From positions 12,522,001 to 12,586,000 of the forward strand of contig NC_088314.1 of the NCBI RefSeq assembly GCF_910592395.1: a stretch of 64,000 bases of DNA, written 5' to 3'. Position 1 is the stretch's first letter; every line of letters begins with the position of its first letter. Positions 23,945 through 35,002 of the stretch are shown piece after piece. The notes under the pieces are model-generated. The model made no database searches. It was not told the origin of the DNA and saw nothing but the letters and a program-made list of their open reading frames with translations. Origin of the DNA: Lineus longissimus. Lineage: Eukaryota; Nemertea; Pilidiophora; Heteronemertea; Lineidae. The translations under genes were made by a program, and so were the position numbers.

Positions 23945-24927
23945 CCGCTTGTGTGTAACTATGGCACGTTTCTTAACCACTAAAGCTATGAACTTTAAAC
24001 TTGGTACACATGACCCCCTAGGTCAGATGACCTGCGACACTGATTTTCAGTCCGGTCTGCTACTTAACTTGGCCACCAGGGGGCCAAAACCAAAAATTTG
24101 AATAGTGCCAGATCTCGCTTATTACTGATTAGTTTTTGGTGAAAGTTTTATGGTAGATACTCTTAGCAAGGATACATCACATATGATACGGGCTTTTGAT
24201 TTCGACGTACTTGTCAAGGTCACAGAGTTCAAATGGCGTAAATTGGCCATTTGAGCGTAACTGTGGCACGTTTGTTAACCCCCAAGGCTATGAACTTGAG
24301 ACTTTGTACAAATGACCCGCTAGGTCAGCTGGCCTCTAACCTGAATTTCAGTCCGGTCTGATTCTCGACTTGGCCACCAGGGGGCCAAAAGTGAAAACCT
24401 AGAAAGTGTGATATCTCGCTTATTAGTGATTCGTTTTCAATAACATTTTTATGGTAGGTTCTCCTGGCAAGGATACATCACATATCATATGAGTTTTTGA
24501 TTTGACCTGTTTTCCAAGGTCACAGAGGTCAAATGGCGTAAATTGCACATTTCTTAACCCAAATGGCGTAAATTGCACGTTTCTTAACCACTAAAGCTAT
24601 GAACTTGAAATTTGGTACACATGACTCCCTACGTCAATGACTCCCTACGTCATGTAACCTCGGACACCGAATTTCGATCTGATCTGGTACTCAACTTGGC
24701 CAACAGGAGGCCAAAACTGAAATAGGTAAAAAGTGCAATATATCGTTTATTAGTGACTTGTTTTTGAGGATATTCTTATGGTACTTACTCCAAGCAACGA
24801 TACATCACTTGTCATACCGACTTTGGTTTGACCTATGTACTATATATGTACAACGTTTCCTAACCTGGATGAATTCCAAAGCACCAAATATCTATACGGT
24901 GAGCACAATGGCCCCTGGCCGTTTCAT
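23945..24927 (-). mobile_element. HINE-like element, family A, minus strand, 3'-truncated
   Basis: About three core monomers in reverse orientation, ending at 24890-24926 with the reverse complement of the family A head (TACGGTGAGCACAATGGCCC). The expected microsatellite and tail are missing at the low-coordinate end. Confidence 0.65.
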
Positions 24928-25385
24928 TTAGTTTAGGCCTCCTGGTGTCGACGTGGAAAATCAGATTGGATCGAAATTTGGTGTCAGAGGTTACATGATG
25001 TAGGGAGTCATGTATACTAAATTTCAAGTTCATAGCTTTTGCGGTTAAGAAACGTGCCAAGGTTACACTCAAACGGCCAATTTACGCCATTTGACCCATG
25101 TGACCTAGAAGATTAGGTCAAATCAACAAGAGGCCCAAGGGCCTGGTGCTCAGCTGAGTTGTTGCTGCGTTGTTCGTATATATTACATTACTCGTCAAAC
25201 TCTACTAAACTAAGGACTCAAAGCCTAAGGATAGCTTCTGGATGTGTAACAGTGAATTACGGTAGACTGGCGCAATCTACTTCAAGCAAGCTCCACCCTT
25301 GCAATGTGTGCACAAACAGATAACCTAACCTATATTGGACCATCAATTCTACACACAGCAACATGATTCATCCTCAGCTGCTACC

Positions 25386-25405
25386 ATGATGATGATGATG
25401 ATGAT
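25386..25405 (+). repeat. (ATG)n microsatellite
   Basis: A short run of ATGATG units within the family B element. Confidence 0.85.
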
Positions 25406-25736
25406 CCTTTTCGCAAATTGGTCGTCTTCTGTCTTTCTTCCATACTTTAGTGCCAACGGATGTAGTCTGCCCTTGTGGAGGGAGCCTTTCAGCACCGCGA
25501 CACAAGAATCCATGCGAATTGAATCACATGGAGAGACTAGCCCAATCACCCGCTTTTGGCTGGGTAGAAATGTGTAAATCTCGCAGACTGGACCTTAAAC
25601 TCTACTGCCGACGTGTGAGGCCGGTCTGACAGATGAGTAAGTGGGGTCCACCTAATGCAGAAGGCACCAGTTTCCCTAACTAAAAGGGTAACATTAACAA
25701 AATGCTCTTCCCAACTCTATTATTGCCTAAAGGCCT

Positions 25737-26457
25737 GTGTACACTAGTAAAATATTAGCAACATTTTTACATTTCCAGTTGCAACAAATGTTGCAAAAAT
25801 GTTGCGTAGTGTGTACAGAGCAAAACGCGTCTTACAACATGTTGTAAAATTGTTGCAAATTAAATGCAATGCAATTCTTTGTTGCATGTTGTAAAAATGT
25901 TGCAAACTCTTCAGCCAATCAGAAATAGGATTTGCGTCATGTGATCTACCTGAGGACATGTGACTTGAACAAGAAGCAGGTATAGCAACTCTCAAGTGAG
26001 TGTCTTGCTTTGTAGGGTGATGAAACCTTTTCTAGAAGTTTCATCCATTCGCAGGAAGTTTTTGTATGATGGCTTGTCAGTCAGCCGCAACTCCTTTAAC
26101 AGGCAGTGGTATGCCCCATGATCCACCCTCATTTTGATCCAGGGCCTGGTCCATATTCTCTTTGGTTATTTCGCCGCCTCTTCTGTCTCTCAACAATGAC
26201 AGCTAAAATTGCTGCAGAAGCACTCAAAACACATCTTCTCTCCTTGGAATCATCCATTTTCCCTCCAAAATACCTATTTCCCTTTGTTCCCACTAAAAAG
26301 TTTGCAACAATTTACCAACATGTTGTAAAAATGTTGCTAATTTGTTGCAATTTTGTTGCTAGTGAACACAGGGCCTTGATCGGGCTTGTTGCAAAATTGT
26401 TGTAAAAATGTTGGTAAAATGTTGGTAAAATTTTGCTAATATTTTACTAGTGTACAC
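25737..26457. mobile_element. MITE-like inverted repeat element
   Basis: The ends share GTGTACACTAGTAAAATATT in inverted orientation (25737-25761 and 26433-26457). Inside are many TTGCAACA/TGTTGCAA motifs on both arms. There is no transposase. The target duplication is not clear. Confidence 0.6.
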
Positions 26458-26577
26458 CCTGCTTAAGTCAAGTGAAACTCTTAACAAACCTTAGCAGAAT
26501 GCCACCATTGAAATGTTGATAGCAAGTAAAAACTTTAAACAGCGGTTTTCTTTATTTAGTCAATTTTGAGGTAAGTA

Positions 26578-27375
26578 TTACAGAATGAAATACTTGAATA
26601 CTAGAATTGACTGGCTCTTCTGATGATTGCACTGGTGAACACCGAAGTCGATGGGATGTGCAAAGTCATAGCTCGATCCTCTCTCTTGGTCATCTGTGAT
26701 GTGGTCACCAAATATGTTCAAATGCAGCTGCAGATCATTCCTGTCCTGCAAAACATGATGAGGAGATAACATTTTAATTTTGATAGCTAGCTAAGCTAGC
26801 CAAGTTTTATATCAAATACAAGGCCAACAACAACTGATAAGGCGCTAGGGCCGAATGATCAAGGAAGTTCATTGATATGATTGGGAATACATTGTGGTAA
26901 GAGTGATGAATCGGCCCCTTTGAAGCATTGTGCTATGTACAGTGTGCATGTGTCAGTGTGTATCAGCTATCGCATTTATTGTTTGTTGACATTTCAAATC
27001 GCCGGAGTCGATCCTCAATTACACTGTTTATGTACATTGGCAACCTTACCCGATGATATCAGAACGATGTTTATTAGTGTCTTGTTTATTCACATTAGTT
27101 CTGCTATGTGACAAGAGTTATTTGTTGAGTAATCCATGATTTAAAGCCGGACTTTGACATCGTTTCTCAGAACAAGCTGCATTTCGCAGATCGTTTTTCA
27201 ACGATCGTCGACGAATTATTTCAAATTAATCACATCCAATTAAACAATCCAAGCCTTCCCTAATGTCATCAACATGCAATAACACACTAAGCAGCCAAAT
27301 ATTATCGCCTATGAAATTGTGAATTTAATGAGAACTTACCTCTGAATTGACAGAACGCGATCTATTCCATAGCAT
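26578..27375 (-). CDS. Unidentified two-exon candidate gene inside the family B element
   Basis: Exon 1 at 27375-27340 encodes MLWNRSRSVNSE and ends at a perfect GTAAGT donor. Exon 2 at 26745-26578 follows a TGTTTTGCAG acceptor, encodes 55 residues beginning DRNDLQLHLNIFGDHITD, and ends at TAA. Both junctions are phase 0, giving a 67-residue product. I recognise no family. The open frame with good splice signals, enclosed by a Helentron-like element, could mean a captured host gene fragment. It could also be a terminal exon spliced from ATG7 exon 32678-32755, since the phase fits. It may simply be chance. Confidence 0.35.
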
Positions 27376-27932
27376 GGTCTCCTTACGTCTGAACTGCGCA
27401 GACTCGAGACGTGACGTTCGCTGCACGTGTGATTGCACATGGGATAACTCGCGCGAAATTTAAAATGCTCTTCTTGGGGGTGCTCACTAAATTGCGCCAG
27501 TAACACCACCTGGTGAGAAATTCATGAACCACGCCTATTGATAACGACAGAGAAAGCTTTGCTCTATAAGATTAGATTTGATTCATGATCCCCAACTTTA
27601 AGAATTAGGAGAAATCAGCTGCTGGAAAAGTTTTGGAAAATTTCGCTCGGTGCCACCTAGTGGCCAAACCGCTCATCCTGCCGGACCCACATTTGGTCTA
27701 TTCAGGAGTCATGAAGGGTCTCAACGCCTCAGAAGGAAAATCTATCGCCTATCCGCCATAATTTTGAAACGTGCCTGTTTAACGGACAGACAGACAGACA
27801 CTCAGACAGACGGACATTCTACCATTTACTCATATGAATAGCTCAGCTTGTCAGCTGAGCTAAAAACCCATAGGAAATGTGATGTATTCTTGGTAGGAGA
27901 ACCTACCAGCAAATTTTTATCGAAAACGAGTC

Positions 27933-29006
27933 GTCTGGCGGATGACCTTTCATCTTGACATTGTGACCTTAACCCTAAAACCACCCGAGATAAACCATTA
28001 CCGAACTTGCCCTTGATATCGCTAGAGAAATAGACCATATTACCCATGTTTAGCGGCAGTCACTCGCTCACAGTGTACCAACGAGCATGCTACATCTCCC
28101 GGAAGTAGAGTCCTTTGTTAGGAAAGGGGATTTCAGTGCGAATCAGCAATTTTTCAATGGGCTATACCACGTTGGAATTAACATGTGCACTTGTCCACCC
28201 AATACAACAAAGAATTGGGCCATTGGAATGAAATTCCTATTGGTATAACAGGTCTGCTTATGAGGCGCTTGTAGACAGTGTAACCCAAGATGATAATTGA
28301 AGGAAGGAAATCCAATGCAACTTTTCCTTATACTTTGAATATATAGTGAGGTTAAAAGACCTTTGGAATTATTGAAGGCAATATTACCCAGCTGTCCGCT
28401 GCCCAGTCACCTCCTATTCTACATAAGTAGTTTCCATCAACAAATTGCACAAAAAAGGAAAAATTAAAATTGGTTAATCATGATTAGATGACACACAAAC
28501 CTGCAGAAAGAGTGGTTGCATAATAATTAGCATAAAAATGCCAAATGGATAAACAAGTTTCTTTTCAAATTTTAAGCCTGTTCATAATATTCATAGCCTT
28601 CACTGACAAATATGTTTGAGGTCATTGCTGGAGTACAATGAAGTTGCCATGTAAACTTGATGATCTACCGTTACATTATGCAATATTTCCAAGCAATATC
28701 ATGCCTAGACACTATAAACTGGATGGACTGCTTTGCATGCATTCTCATTTCGGGTAGAAGTAATTTATGCATCTCCAACAAAGAAATACAGTATGAGTGC
28801 TCGTCTTGAAGAACAGATTGATGTCTCTTATGTGCATGAAATGCTCCTTGAAATAAAGGATATCACAAATATCATCGTCATCATAGTTCTTAGAGTGGTT
28901 CAAGTCTTGCCTCATAGATGCTTTTAGACCATTCATTCTGTAACTTAAACACATTAATCTTGAGATGGTTGTCTTTTTTTCGATCTTGAGAATATCTTTT
29001 TGAACG
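27933..29006. other. No gene seen
   Basis: Unique AT-rich sequence. A minus-strand ORF at 28745-29047 has no family features. Confidence 0.4.
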
Positions 29007-29385
29007 GTATCTGCCCATTCCGCCTTATCCTTATTCGCCTTATCCAATTTTGCCTTCTCCCATTTAGCCTTCTCCTAACTTGCCTTTTCTCAATTCGCCT
29101 TCTACGATTTTGCCATCATCTTATCTCGCCTTTGTTCCAATTGGCCTTCTTCCTAACTCGCCTTCCTCTCATTTTGCCTCATCCTAGTTTGCCTTTTCTT
29201 ATTTCGCCTTTGTCCTATTCTGCCTTGGTTTCATCCTGCCTTATCTCATCTTGCGTTTTCTTGATTGACCTTTGTGTCAATTCGCCTTCTTCCCATTTTG
29301 CCTTCTCCCGTTTCGCCATATCTCACTTCGCCTTTTATCAATCCGCCTTTGCTTATCTTGCCTTTGTTCTATTTTGCCTTGTTGT
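29007..29385 (+). repeat. Minisatellite array, pyrimidine-rich arm
   Basis: About 22 degenerate units of roughly 16-17 bp with the consensus TTCGCCTTNTCCNA. Its reverse complement forms the array at 30050-30420. Open frames over it encode Leu/Phe-rich repeats and are artefacts of composition. Confidence 0.85.
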
Positions 29386-29574
29386 CTTGAGAGCTAACTC
29401 GTTCTGTGAGAAGGCCTCATAATTCCCCAATGATCAAAGGAATACATCTTCCAGATTGCTGGATTTGAGTAGGCCTATTGACCATAGTCCATAATAATGA
29501 ACTTCAGAAGCACTCACACTTTGAATGATCAATAAAATACTTAGCACCCCCATCCCTCCTATATAGTACCAGGT

Positions 29575-30048
29575 CACAAGTCTTACTCATCAAAGAATGC
29601 CAAAACACTATGCCAAAATATTTCCATGAAAGACTTGGAAAACTCTAAGATTTGACAAACATGGGTAAAGATACTAAGTTGGTTTTGGAGATACATGTAA
29701 GCTTACATGTAGATGGTTCAGAAGTTATTAAGATTTGAAAATATTGGTAATTAAACAACAGCCTTGCGTAGGGTACCAAAACATAATTCGTGGAAACACT
29801 CTTATATGAAAGATTGGCCCCACAAACATGGGTAAAAGAGACAAAAGTCTTTTGTAATATGGTATGTAATGTAATATGACTATAATGGCTGAGAAGTTAT
29901 CTACACTTGTAATTTTGGCAATGTCCATCGGGTTTTGGTTGGGGGTACCCCCGAATGGACCCTAGAAGCCCTTCAACACTGTTGAAGACACTTTCATATG
30001 AAAGATTGACTCAACAAACCTGGGTAAAGACACCAAGTTTGTTGCAAA
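29575..30048 (+). repeat. Three degenerate direct repeats of about 180 bp
   Basis: Each contains a TGAAAGA-TTG---CACAAACATGGGTAAAGA-type core, at about 29625, 29808 and 29997, after a GGTACC--AAAACA-type segment. They fill the space between the two minisatellite arms. Confidence 0.6.
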
Positions 30049-30049
30049 G

Positions 30050-30420
30050 TAGGAAGAAGGCGAAATGGGAAGAAGGCGAAATAATACAAAGGCGGGGCGG
30101 GTAAAGGCGAGATAGGATGAAGGCGAATTAGGACAAAGGTAAATTAGGACAAGGTGAAATAGGAGAAGGCAGATTAAGACAATGGCAAACTGAGACGAAG
30201 GCAAGAATGGATAAGGCAACTTGTGATAAGGCAAGATAAAACAGAGGCAAAATAGCATAAGGCGAAAAATGAAAAGGCGAAAAAAGACAAAGGCGAGATA
30301 GAATAAGGCGGATTGGGAAGAGGCAAAATTGGAAAAGGCGAAATAGGAGAAGGCGAAATGTATATTTTTTAAAGGCAAAATGGGAAAAGGCGAAAAAAGA
30401 CAAGGCGAAATGGGCATGAA
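30050..30420 (-). repeat. Minisatellite array, inverted arm
   Basis: The same unit as 29007-29385 in opposite orientation (AAGGCGAAATNGGAN). The two arms, each about 370 bp, could pair and extrude as a large imperfect cruciform. Confidence 0.85.
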
Positions 30421-30598
30421 CCTTTTGAACACTGACAGGAAAGGAGTTAATCTTACTATTTCTGATCATTTGATTGTTCATTAATGACAGGTTTTGTTTT
30501 GAATGGTAATCTTATGTAAAGTTCTCCATCAGACCTTTTGTAGGAACAAACTATTACCGTACGTTAAGAGTCAGGCCGCTACCTTCAAATTACCTCTC

Positions 30599-30904
30599 TT
30601 AAATCAGTGCCTTTATGTAATTCAACTGATTAATCAGCACATAAATTGCCTGCTTCCTTGAAATTATGCTTTCCATTGGAGATGGTATGGGATGGGTGTC
30701 TGCCAAATTCAGACTTAACTGATGCTGATGGTAATCAGTTAGTTTGAATGATACTTCTTCCAACTTGTCTCTGTATTTATAAACCTGTTTTGCTGGCATG
30801 TCAATTTTCAGGTGAATAGTGACAACAGGCTTACTGAGTTCTTTTACCACATCAATTCCCTCAACATTTTTTATCTTCTCCAATTCCTCTTTTACAAACG
30901 CATG
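30599..30904 (-). pseudogene. Unidentified coding-like fragment (about 101 codons)
   Basis: The frame reads HAFVKEELEKIKNVEGIDVV, KELSKPVVTIHLKIDMPAKQ, then a YRDKLEEVSFKLTDYHQ block and a natural stop. Composition and codon choice look like real protein, with amphipathic and coiled-coil-like character. An in-frame TAA at 30905-30907 directly precedes it, with coding-like LKVLDK just upstream. It is therefore probably the 3' end of a decayed gene or retrocopy. No family recognised. Confidence 0.4.
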
Positions 30905-30965
30905 TTACTTATCCAGTACCTTTAATCCTGAAAGGCCAATGTCCTATGTTATGGTTGGACCAGTC

Positions 30966-31597
30966 CATGCCAGGAAACGGGCGCGATCACGCCTGCGCCC
31001 GCAAACGCCCGTAAACTACTCTGCACGAGCGCTATCCATAACGCCGCCGGACACTTGAGGGGCGCGTGCCGCCCGTCATAAAAAAACACCGGCACGATAA
31101 CGCCCGCTGATTCCCAGCACGATCGTGATTCATTTCCCGGTATCCAGAGTTCCATTTCGCGGAAATCTAGAGTCTCACTCAAGGCGGTAATTATGCCCTT
31201 TAGCGCTGGGTACACGCCAGGCTGTACACTTCGCTATAGTTGGCGGTTGCTGCAGTGCGCGGTAATGGCATATCGAATCAGGATGGAACTAAGCATTACA
31301 AAGTGGATTGTAGGCGTTTTGAGAATGTTTCTTCGCCGGGAGTTGGCTGCAAAAAGTGCATAGCAGATAAAACTAGTTTTTTGTCTAAATTCCTTGTTCA
31401 TAATGTAATAAATTGCCATGCCCGACGGGCAGCATGACTTAGTCCTACGACTTGCCTAGAAATTTTTTTACTCTGGAATTGTTTAGAGGCATCTCATGCG
31501 GCCGCAGGCGTGATCGCGCCCGTTTCCTGGCAGTAGTTTGCGGGCGCAGGCGTGATCACAGGCGCAGGCATGATCGCGCCCGTTTACTGGCATGGCC
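30966..31597. mobile_element. GC-rich inverted-repeat element (MITE-like)
   Basis: The left arm TGCCAGGAAACGGGCGCGAT and onward for 29 bp at 30968-30996 has an exact inverted copy at 31504-31532. A second, slightly diverged inverted copy ends at 31597. No coding sequence. Confidence 0.5.
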
Positions 31598-32677
31598 CGC
31601 CCGCTGGACAGCCGGCGGGAGTGAAAAAAATAGTGCCCGTGGAAAGGGTTGCGGGAGTGACTGATGGTGCCCGTGGATTTTTCTCATGGCAGGCACAGTT
31701 GGACCTAAGCATGGTGCATTTAATTTGGTCTAATGACCTTTGGTTTTCCTATGCTTGTCACATGTCAGATCGTGCACTTTCTAATTACTGTTAGTCATTC
31801 TTGTGAAAAGATTTATCCTACAAGTCTGTTAGCCCGTTGTGTCCCTTTCAACTGAATGCAATTCTCTCTATCGTTGGAAGTATATGTATATGCGGGCTGT
31901 GATTTTGGCAATTAATAGTTCGGGAAAATGGTAACTTGGAATTCAGGAGGTTTCTTTACAAAAGTGTGTAGCGAATAGCTGGTGATCAGAATCAGAAGCA
32001 GAATCAAATATGTTTGCTGCCGAAACTTCATTGATTTGTGAACATTTCCGTTTCCTTTTCTGGAATCCTGGTTTCTTTCTGTCTTAAAAACTCGGTTTTT
32101 GTTTTCCTTTAGACTAGCATAGGCTTGAGAAGTGGTTATGCTTATAACAAATTTTACAGGTGGAGCAACGAGCTGGACAGGCATCTGGCCCATTTGTATG
32201 CGGGTATGGGCCACCACAATTGTAGCATTTCATATGAAAACTTATGCTCAGTTTTCTATATCGGCTCCAAAATTCAGTGACCTGACTTATGTGCCTTAAT
32301 CAAACTGCAGTATGTTCAATTATGAAAGTCTTTTTTTTAATTCTCGTAGCCGTTTATAAAGGTTCAGCTCTCAAATGGAAAAGGAGAAGAACCATAGCAT
32401 TGCATCTCAGTTCACACAACTTTTATTGCAAGTACCTAAAATACAAGCTCAAAATACAGCACAGTACCTGGGCCAGGCAGATACTAAGTAATAACACTAC
32501 ACCACCCAGGCTCCAGAAAAGGATTTTGAGCCCTGTAAAATGGTGAGATGAGTTACTTTATGTATACTTACAGCATAAGTGTATGAAAAGGTTTTTTAAA
32601 GGCTACCTAATATAACAATAAAACAATTAGCAGAAGTCACATACTAAGAGGGTAAGAAGAATTACTTGTATACTTAC
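31598..32677. other. No gene seen
   Basis: Part of the sequence next to the ATG7 exon. No recognisable exon, RNA gene or repeat border. Confidence 0.4.
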
Positions 32678-32755
32678 AGCAAATGTCAGCAGTATAAACC
32701 TCGAAAGCAGGCCTGGATCCTCAATGGCTCTCCCACTTCTGATGTCCTCCCATAG
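32678..32755 (-). CDS. ATG7: ATG7 coding exon, upstream of the 12002-12118 exon
   Basis: 26 phase-0 codons between a TTCTCTATTTTAG acceptor and a perfect GTAAGT donor. The translation LWEDIRSGRAIEDPGLLSRF then ILLTFA corresponds to the animal ATG7 segment [25 protein letters not shown]. It runs directly and in phase into DLKKYHY at 12118, exactly as in orthologues. The resulting intron is 20,559 bp. The exon before it (YNTNTLESF-like) was sought between here and the right edge and not found. Confidence 0.92.
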
Positions 32756-32817
32756 CTAAAATAGAGAAATTCAATAATCAATTCTGAGTTTGAGACAAAC
32801 ACTTTTAAAGACTAATG

Positions 32818-33010
32818 AAATGGTCCAGGGACCATGAGCTCAACTCGGGTAATGTTAATGCATGTCATTTGCAGTGGATATGGGGAGAACAGTTTCAGGC
32901 AGGTTTCACTAGTTTTTATTAATATTATAATAATATTCAATATATTGAATAATATTATTCTTCTCGGCTCAATGGTACAAAAGACTAGAGGCCTGGTGGC
33001 CTGAATAGCT
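32818..33010 (+). repeat. HINE-like head, family C copy 2
   Basis: The palindrome GGTCCAGGGACC, then ATGAGCTCAACTCGGG, GTCATTTGCAGTGGATATGG and CTTCTCGGCTC, as in the heads at 6564 and 39411. No tail follows; 5' fragment only. Confidence 0.65.
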
Positions 33011-33369
33011 ACGCTGGCGGAATTGAATAGCAAGGAATGAGATGAATGACAAGAAAATGAAACAAGTAGCATATGCATGTAACAGAATGTAGGTTTGTGG
33101 TAGATAGGGAGATGTGGACAGACTAGATGGAATCAAACTTAGACAAATGGGGCCAAATTCATGAAGGGCGTTTAGCTTAAAACAGCGTTTAACTACTGAA
33201 TAGACAGATTCAGGTCCTACACGTAAATCTTCACAGAATATGAATAGGCCCTGAAACTAATAAGGGAGAAGTTACACACTTCTAACCCTGAAATGCCCTT
33301 TATGAATTTGGCCCCTAGGGTGGATGACAGTTGTGAAGGTTTTATTTGAACTGCAGTGAATGAAGTAGT

Positions 33370-34130
33370 TGAGGGGTTCTTTTGTCACATCCGCTCCTCA
33401 ATATTTTCAGTTTGATGACAAACACGACTGCCTTTGCTCCAACTGTGTTTAAGCAGGTCAGCGTAAAACTGCTCTTTCAATACCTTTAGTTTGATACCAT
33501 TAACGCGACTGCCTTCCTCTAACGGTGTTTAAATTGTTTAGTAGGTCATAATAGTAGATCAGGGCAAACCTACTCTTCAACACTTTTATTTCGATATCAA
33601 ACACGGACGACACCTATACCATTAACCGTCCTCAAGTATGTCAGTTGGTAATGAAAATGGGTAAGCACAAACTGTTCATTACCTTTAGTTTGATACAGAA
33701 GAGCAGAAGGTCATAAAAGTAGGTCAGTGCCAATCTCTCCTTCGTTACCTTTAGTTTAGATTAGTTCTTGTGACACTGCCCTGTTCCCTCCCACAAGGCT
33801 ACAATGCAGTCTATTGATTGTGACACGAGGCATGTTGCCGTCTCTTACATCACTCTCTTCTCTCATATCAATCAGGCTACAATGCGGTCTCTTACTTGAT
33901 TTTTACATGAGGCATGATTCCGTCTCTTGCATCACCCTCTTCTCTTATATCAATCAGGCTACAATGAAATCTTACTTGATTGTGACATCAGGCATGATGC
34001 CGTCTCCTACATCACCCCTTTCTCTGTATATCGATTAGGCTACAATGCGGTCACCTACTTAAATTGTGACATCACCCTCTTCTCTCATATCATTCAGGCT
34101 ACAACGCGGTCTCTCAGGCTAGCTCCAGCA
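33370..34130 (+). repeat. Two adjacent tandem repeat tracts
   Basis: 33370-33770 has degenerate units with CCTTTAGTTTGATAC and GTAGGTCA. 33798-34130 has about four units of roughly 81 bp with GGCATGATGCCGTCTC, ACATCACCCTCTTCTCT and ATCAGGCTACAATGCGGTC. ORFs over the second tract (33814-34322) look repeat-derived. Confidence 0.7.
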
Positions 34131-35002
34131 GCCTACCAACTGATTACTGATATTTACAAAGCACAATTGTGTTACCACATTGGGACCATGACAAGGGACG
34201 AAATTAATTCCCAGGGGAAAATGCGGTACTGGATAAAATCTTTCATACATGTAGAGTGCTTTCATGTGGTGTCTTCACGTGCCATGTTGAATGAGCAGAC
34301 AAAAGAATGCAAGCCCATATGACCATGACAGCATTTGATTCAGTCAATATGGCTGGTCATGAAAGCGCTCTATATAGGAATCAACTGGTCCAGCAACGAA
34401 TACAAACTCCGTTCTACAAATTACCAACCATTTTGGTACACCGTCTTTCAGGGGAGACCAGTCCATTATACATGCAAGCAACAATCCAGTTTATGCAGTG
34501 GCCAGTCCAACACTTGTTAAAAACACACAGTAGTCTTCATGTGAAAATTCAGTGCGTGCTAGGACTCAATGCCAATGTTTCATGGCATTACATCCAAATG
34601 CACTCTCATCTACATTGTAGGCAGGAAGTGGGATTCTACAATGCCACCAATGTAGGGTTACATTTCATTGAGCTTTCAACTTAAGGTTGCATATTCAAGA
34701 GTTTAGGTTTAGTAGGCAAGCTTTATTTTTTTATTATTATAATAAATAAAAATTCAGAGATGCATTTTCAATTTCAAGGCTTCTTTATTCAATCAACTTG
34801 TATGATACAGTAAAACAAGACCAAAACGTGAGGGACAAATCAGCAGCTGGTCAGCTGGTTGATTGGTTTCGTGTCACCAACTCCACAGCAAGCACAGCAA
34901 CACAACTTTGCCTGCGGAGACCACCGCAATGACTCGTAGATAATAGACAGCATCATCCTGTTAAAATGAGAAAAAAACAGTCGCATTCAAATTTTGCGAG
35001 CA
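34131..35002. other. No certain gene
   Basis: A plus-strand ORF at 34307-34684 (125 codons) has no recognised motif. An AATAAATAAAAA stretch follows near 34740. This could be the end of an unknown short gene, but nothing else supports it. Confidence 0.3.

Larger units (their letters stand above)
25126..27861 (+). mobile_element. HINE/Helentron-like element, family B copy 1 (2.7 kb)
   Basis: The head is ACAAGAGGCCCAAGGGCC then TGGTGCTCAGCTGAG. Near the 3' end there is a (CAGA)n run at 27786-27810 and the hairpin AGCTCAGCT-TGTC-AGCTGAGCT at 27840-27861. The hairpin arm CAGCTGAG is also present in the head. Both borders are fixed by the interrupted host monomer. On the minus strand the element joins at A/A (T/T), with no target duplication, in line with Helentron-type insertion. 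Inside are a MITE-like inverted repeat and a two-exon candidate gene. Confidence 0.72.
24930..27932 (+). repeat. Family A core monomer, split by a family B element
   Basis: Left piece 24930-25125 ends ATTAGGTCAAATCA. Right piece 27862-27932 starts AAAACCCATAGGAAATGTGA. Joined, they read like an unbroken family A monomer, so 25126-27861 arrived as a single insertion. Confidence 0.75.

Noticed and set aside
29000-30481. Leu/Phe-rich membrane-protein-like ORFs on both strands
   Set aside because: They coincide with the minisatellite arms; the repeat unit alone produces the hydrophobic pattern.
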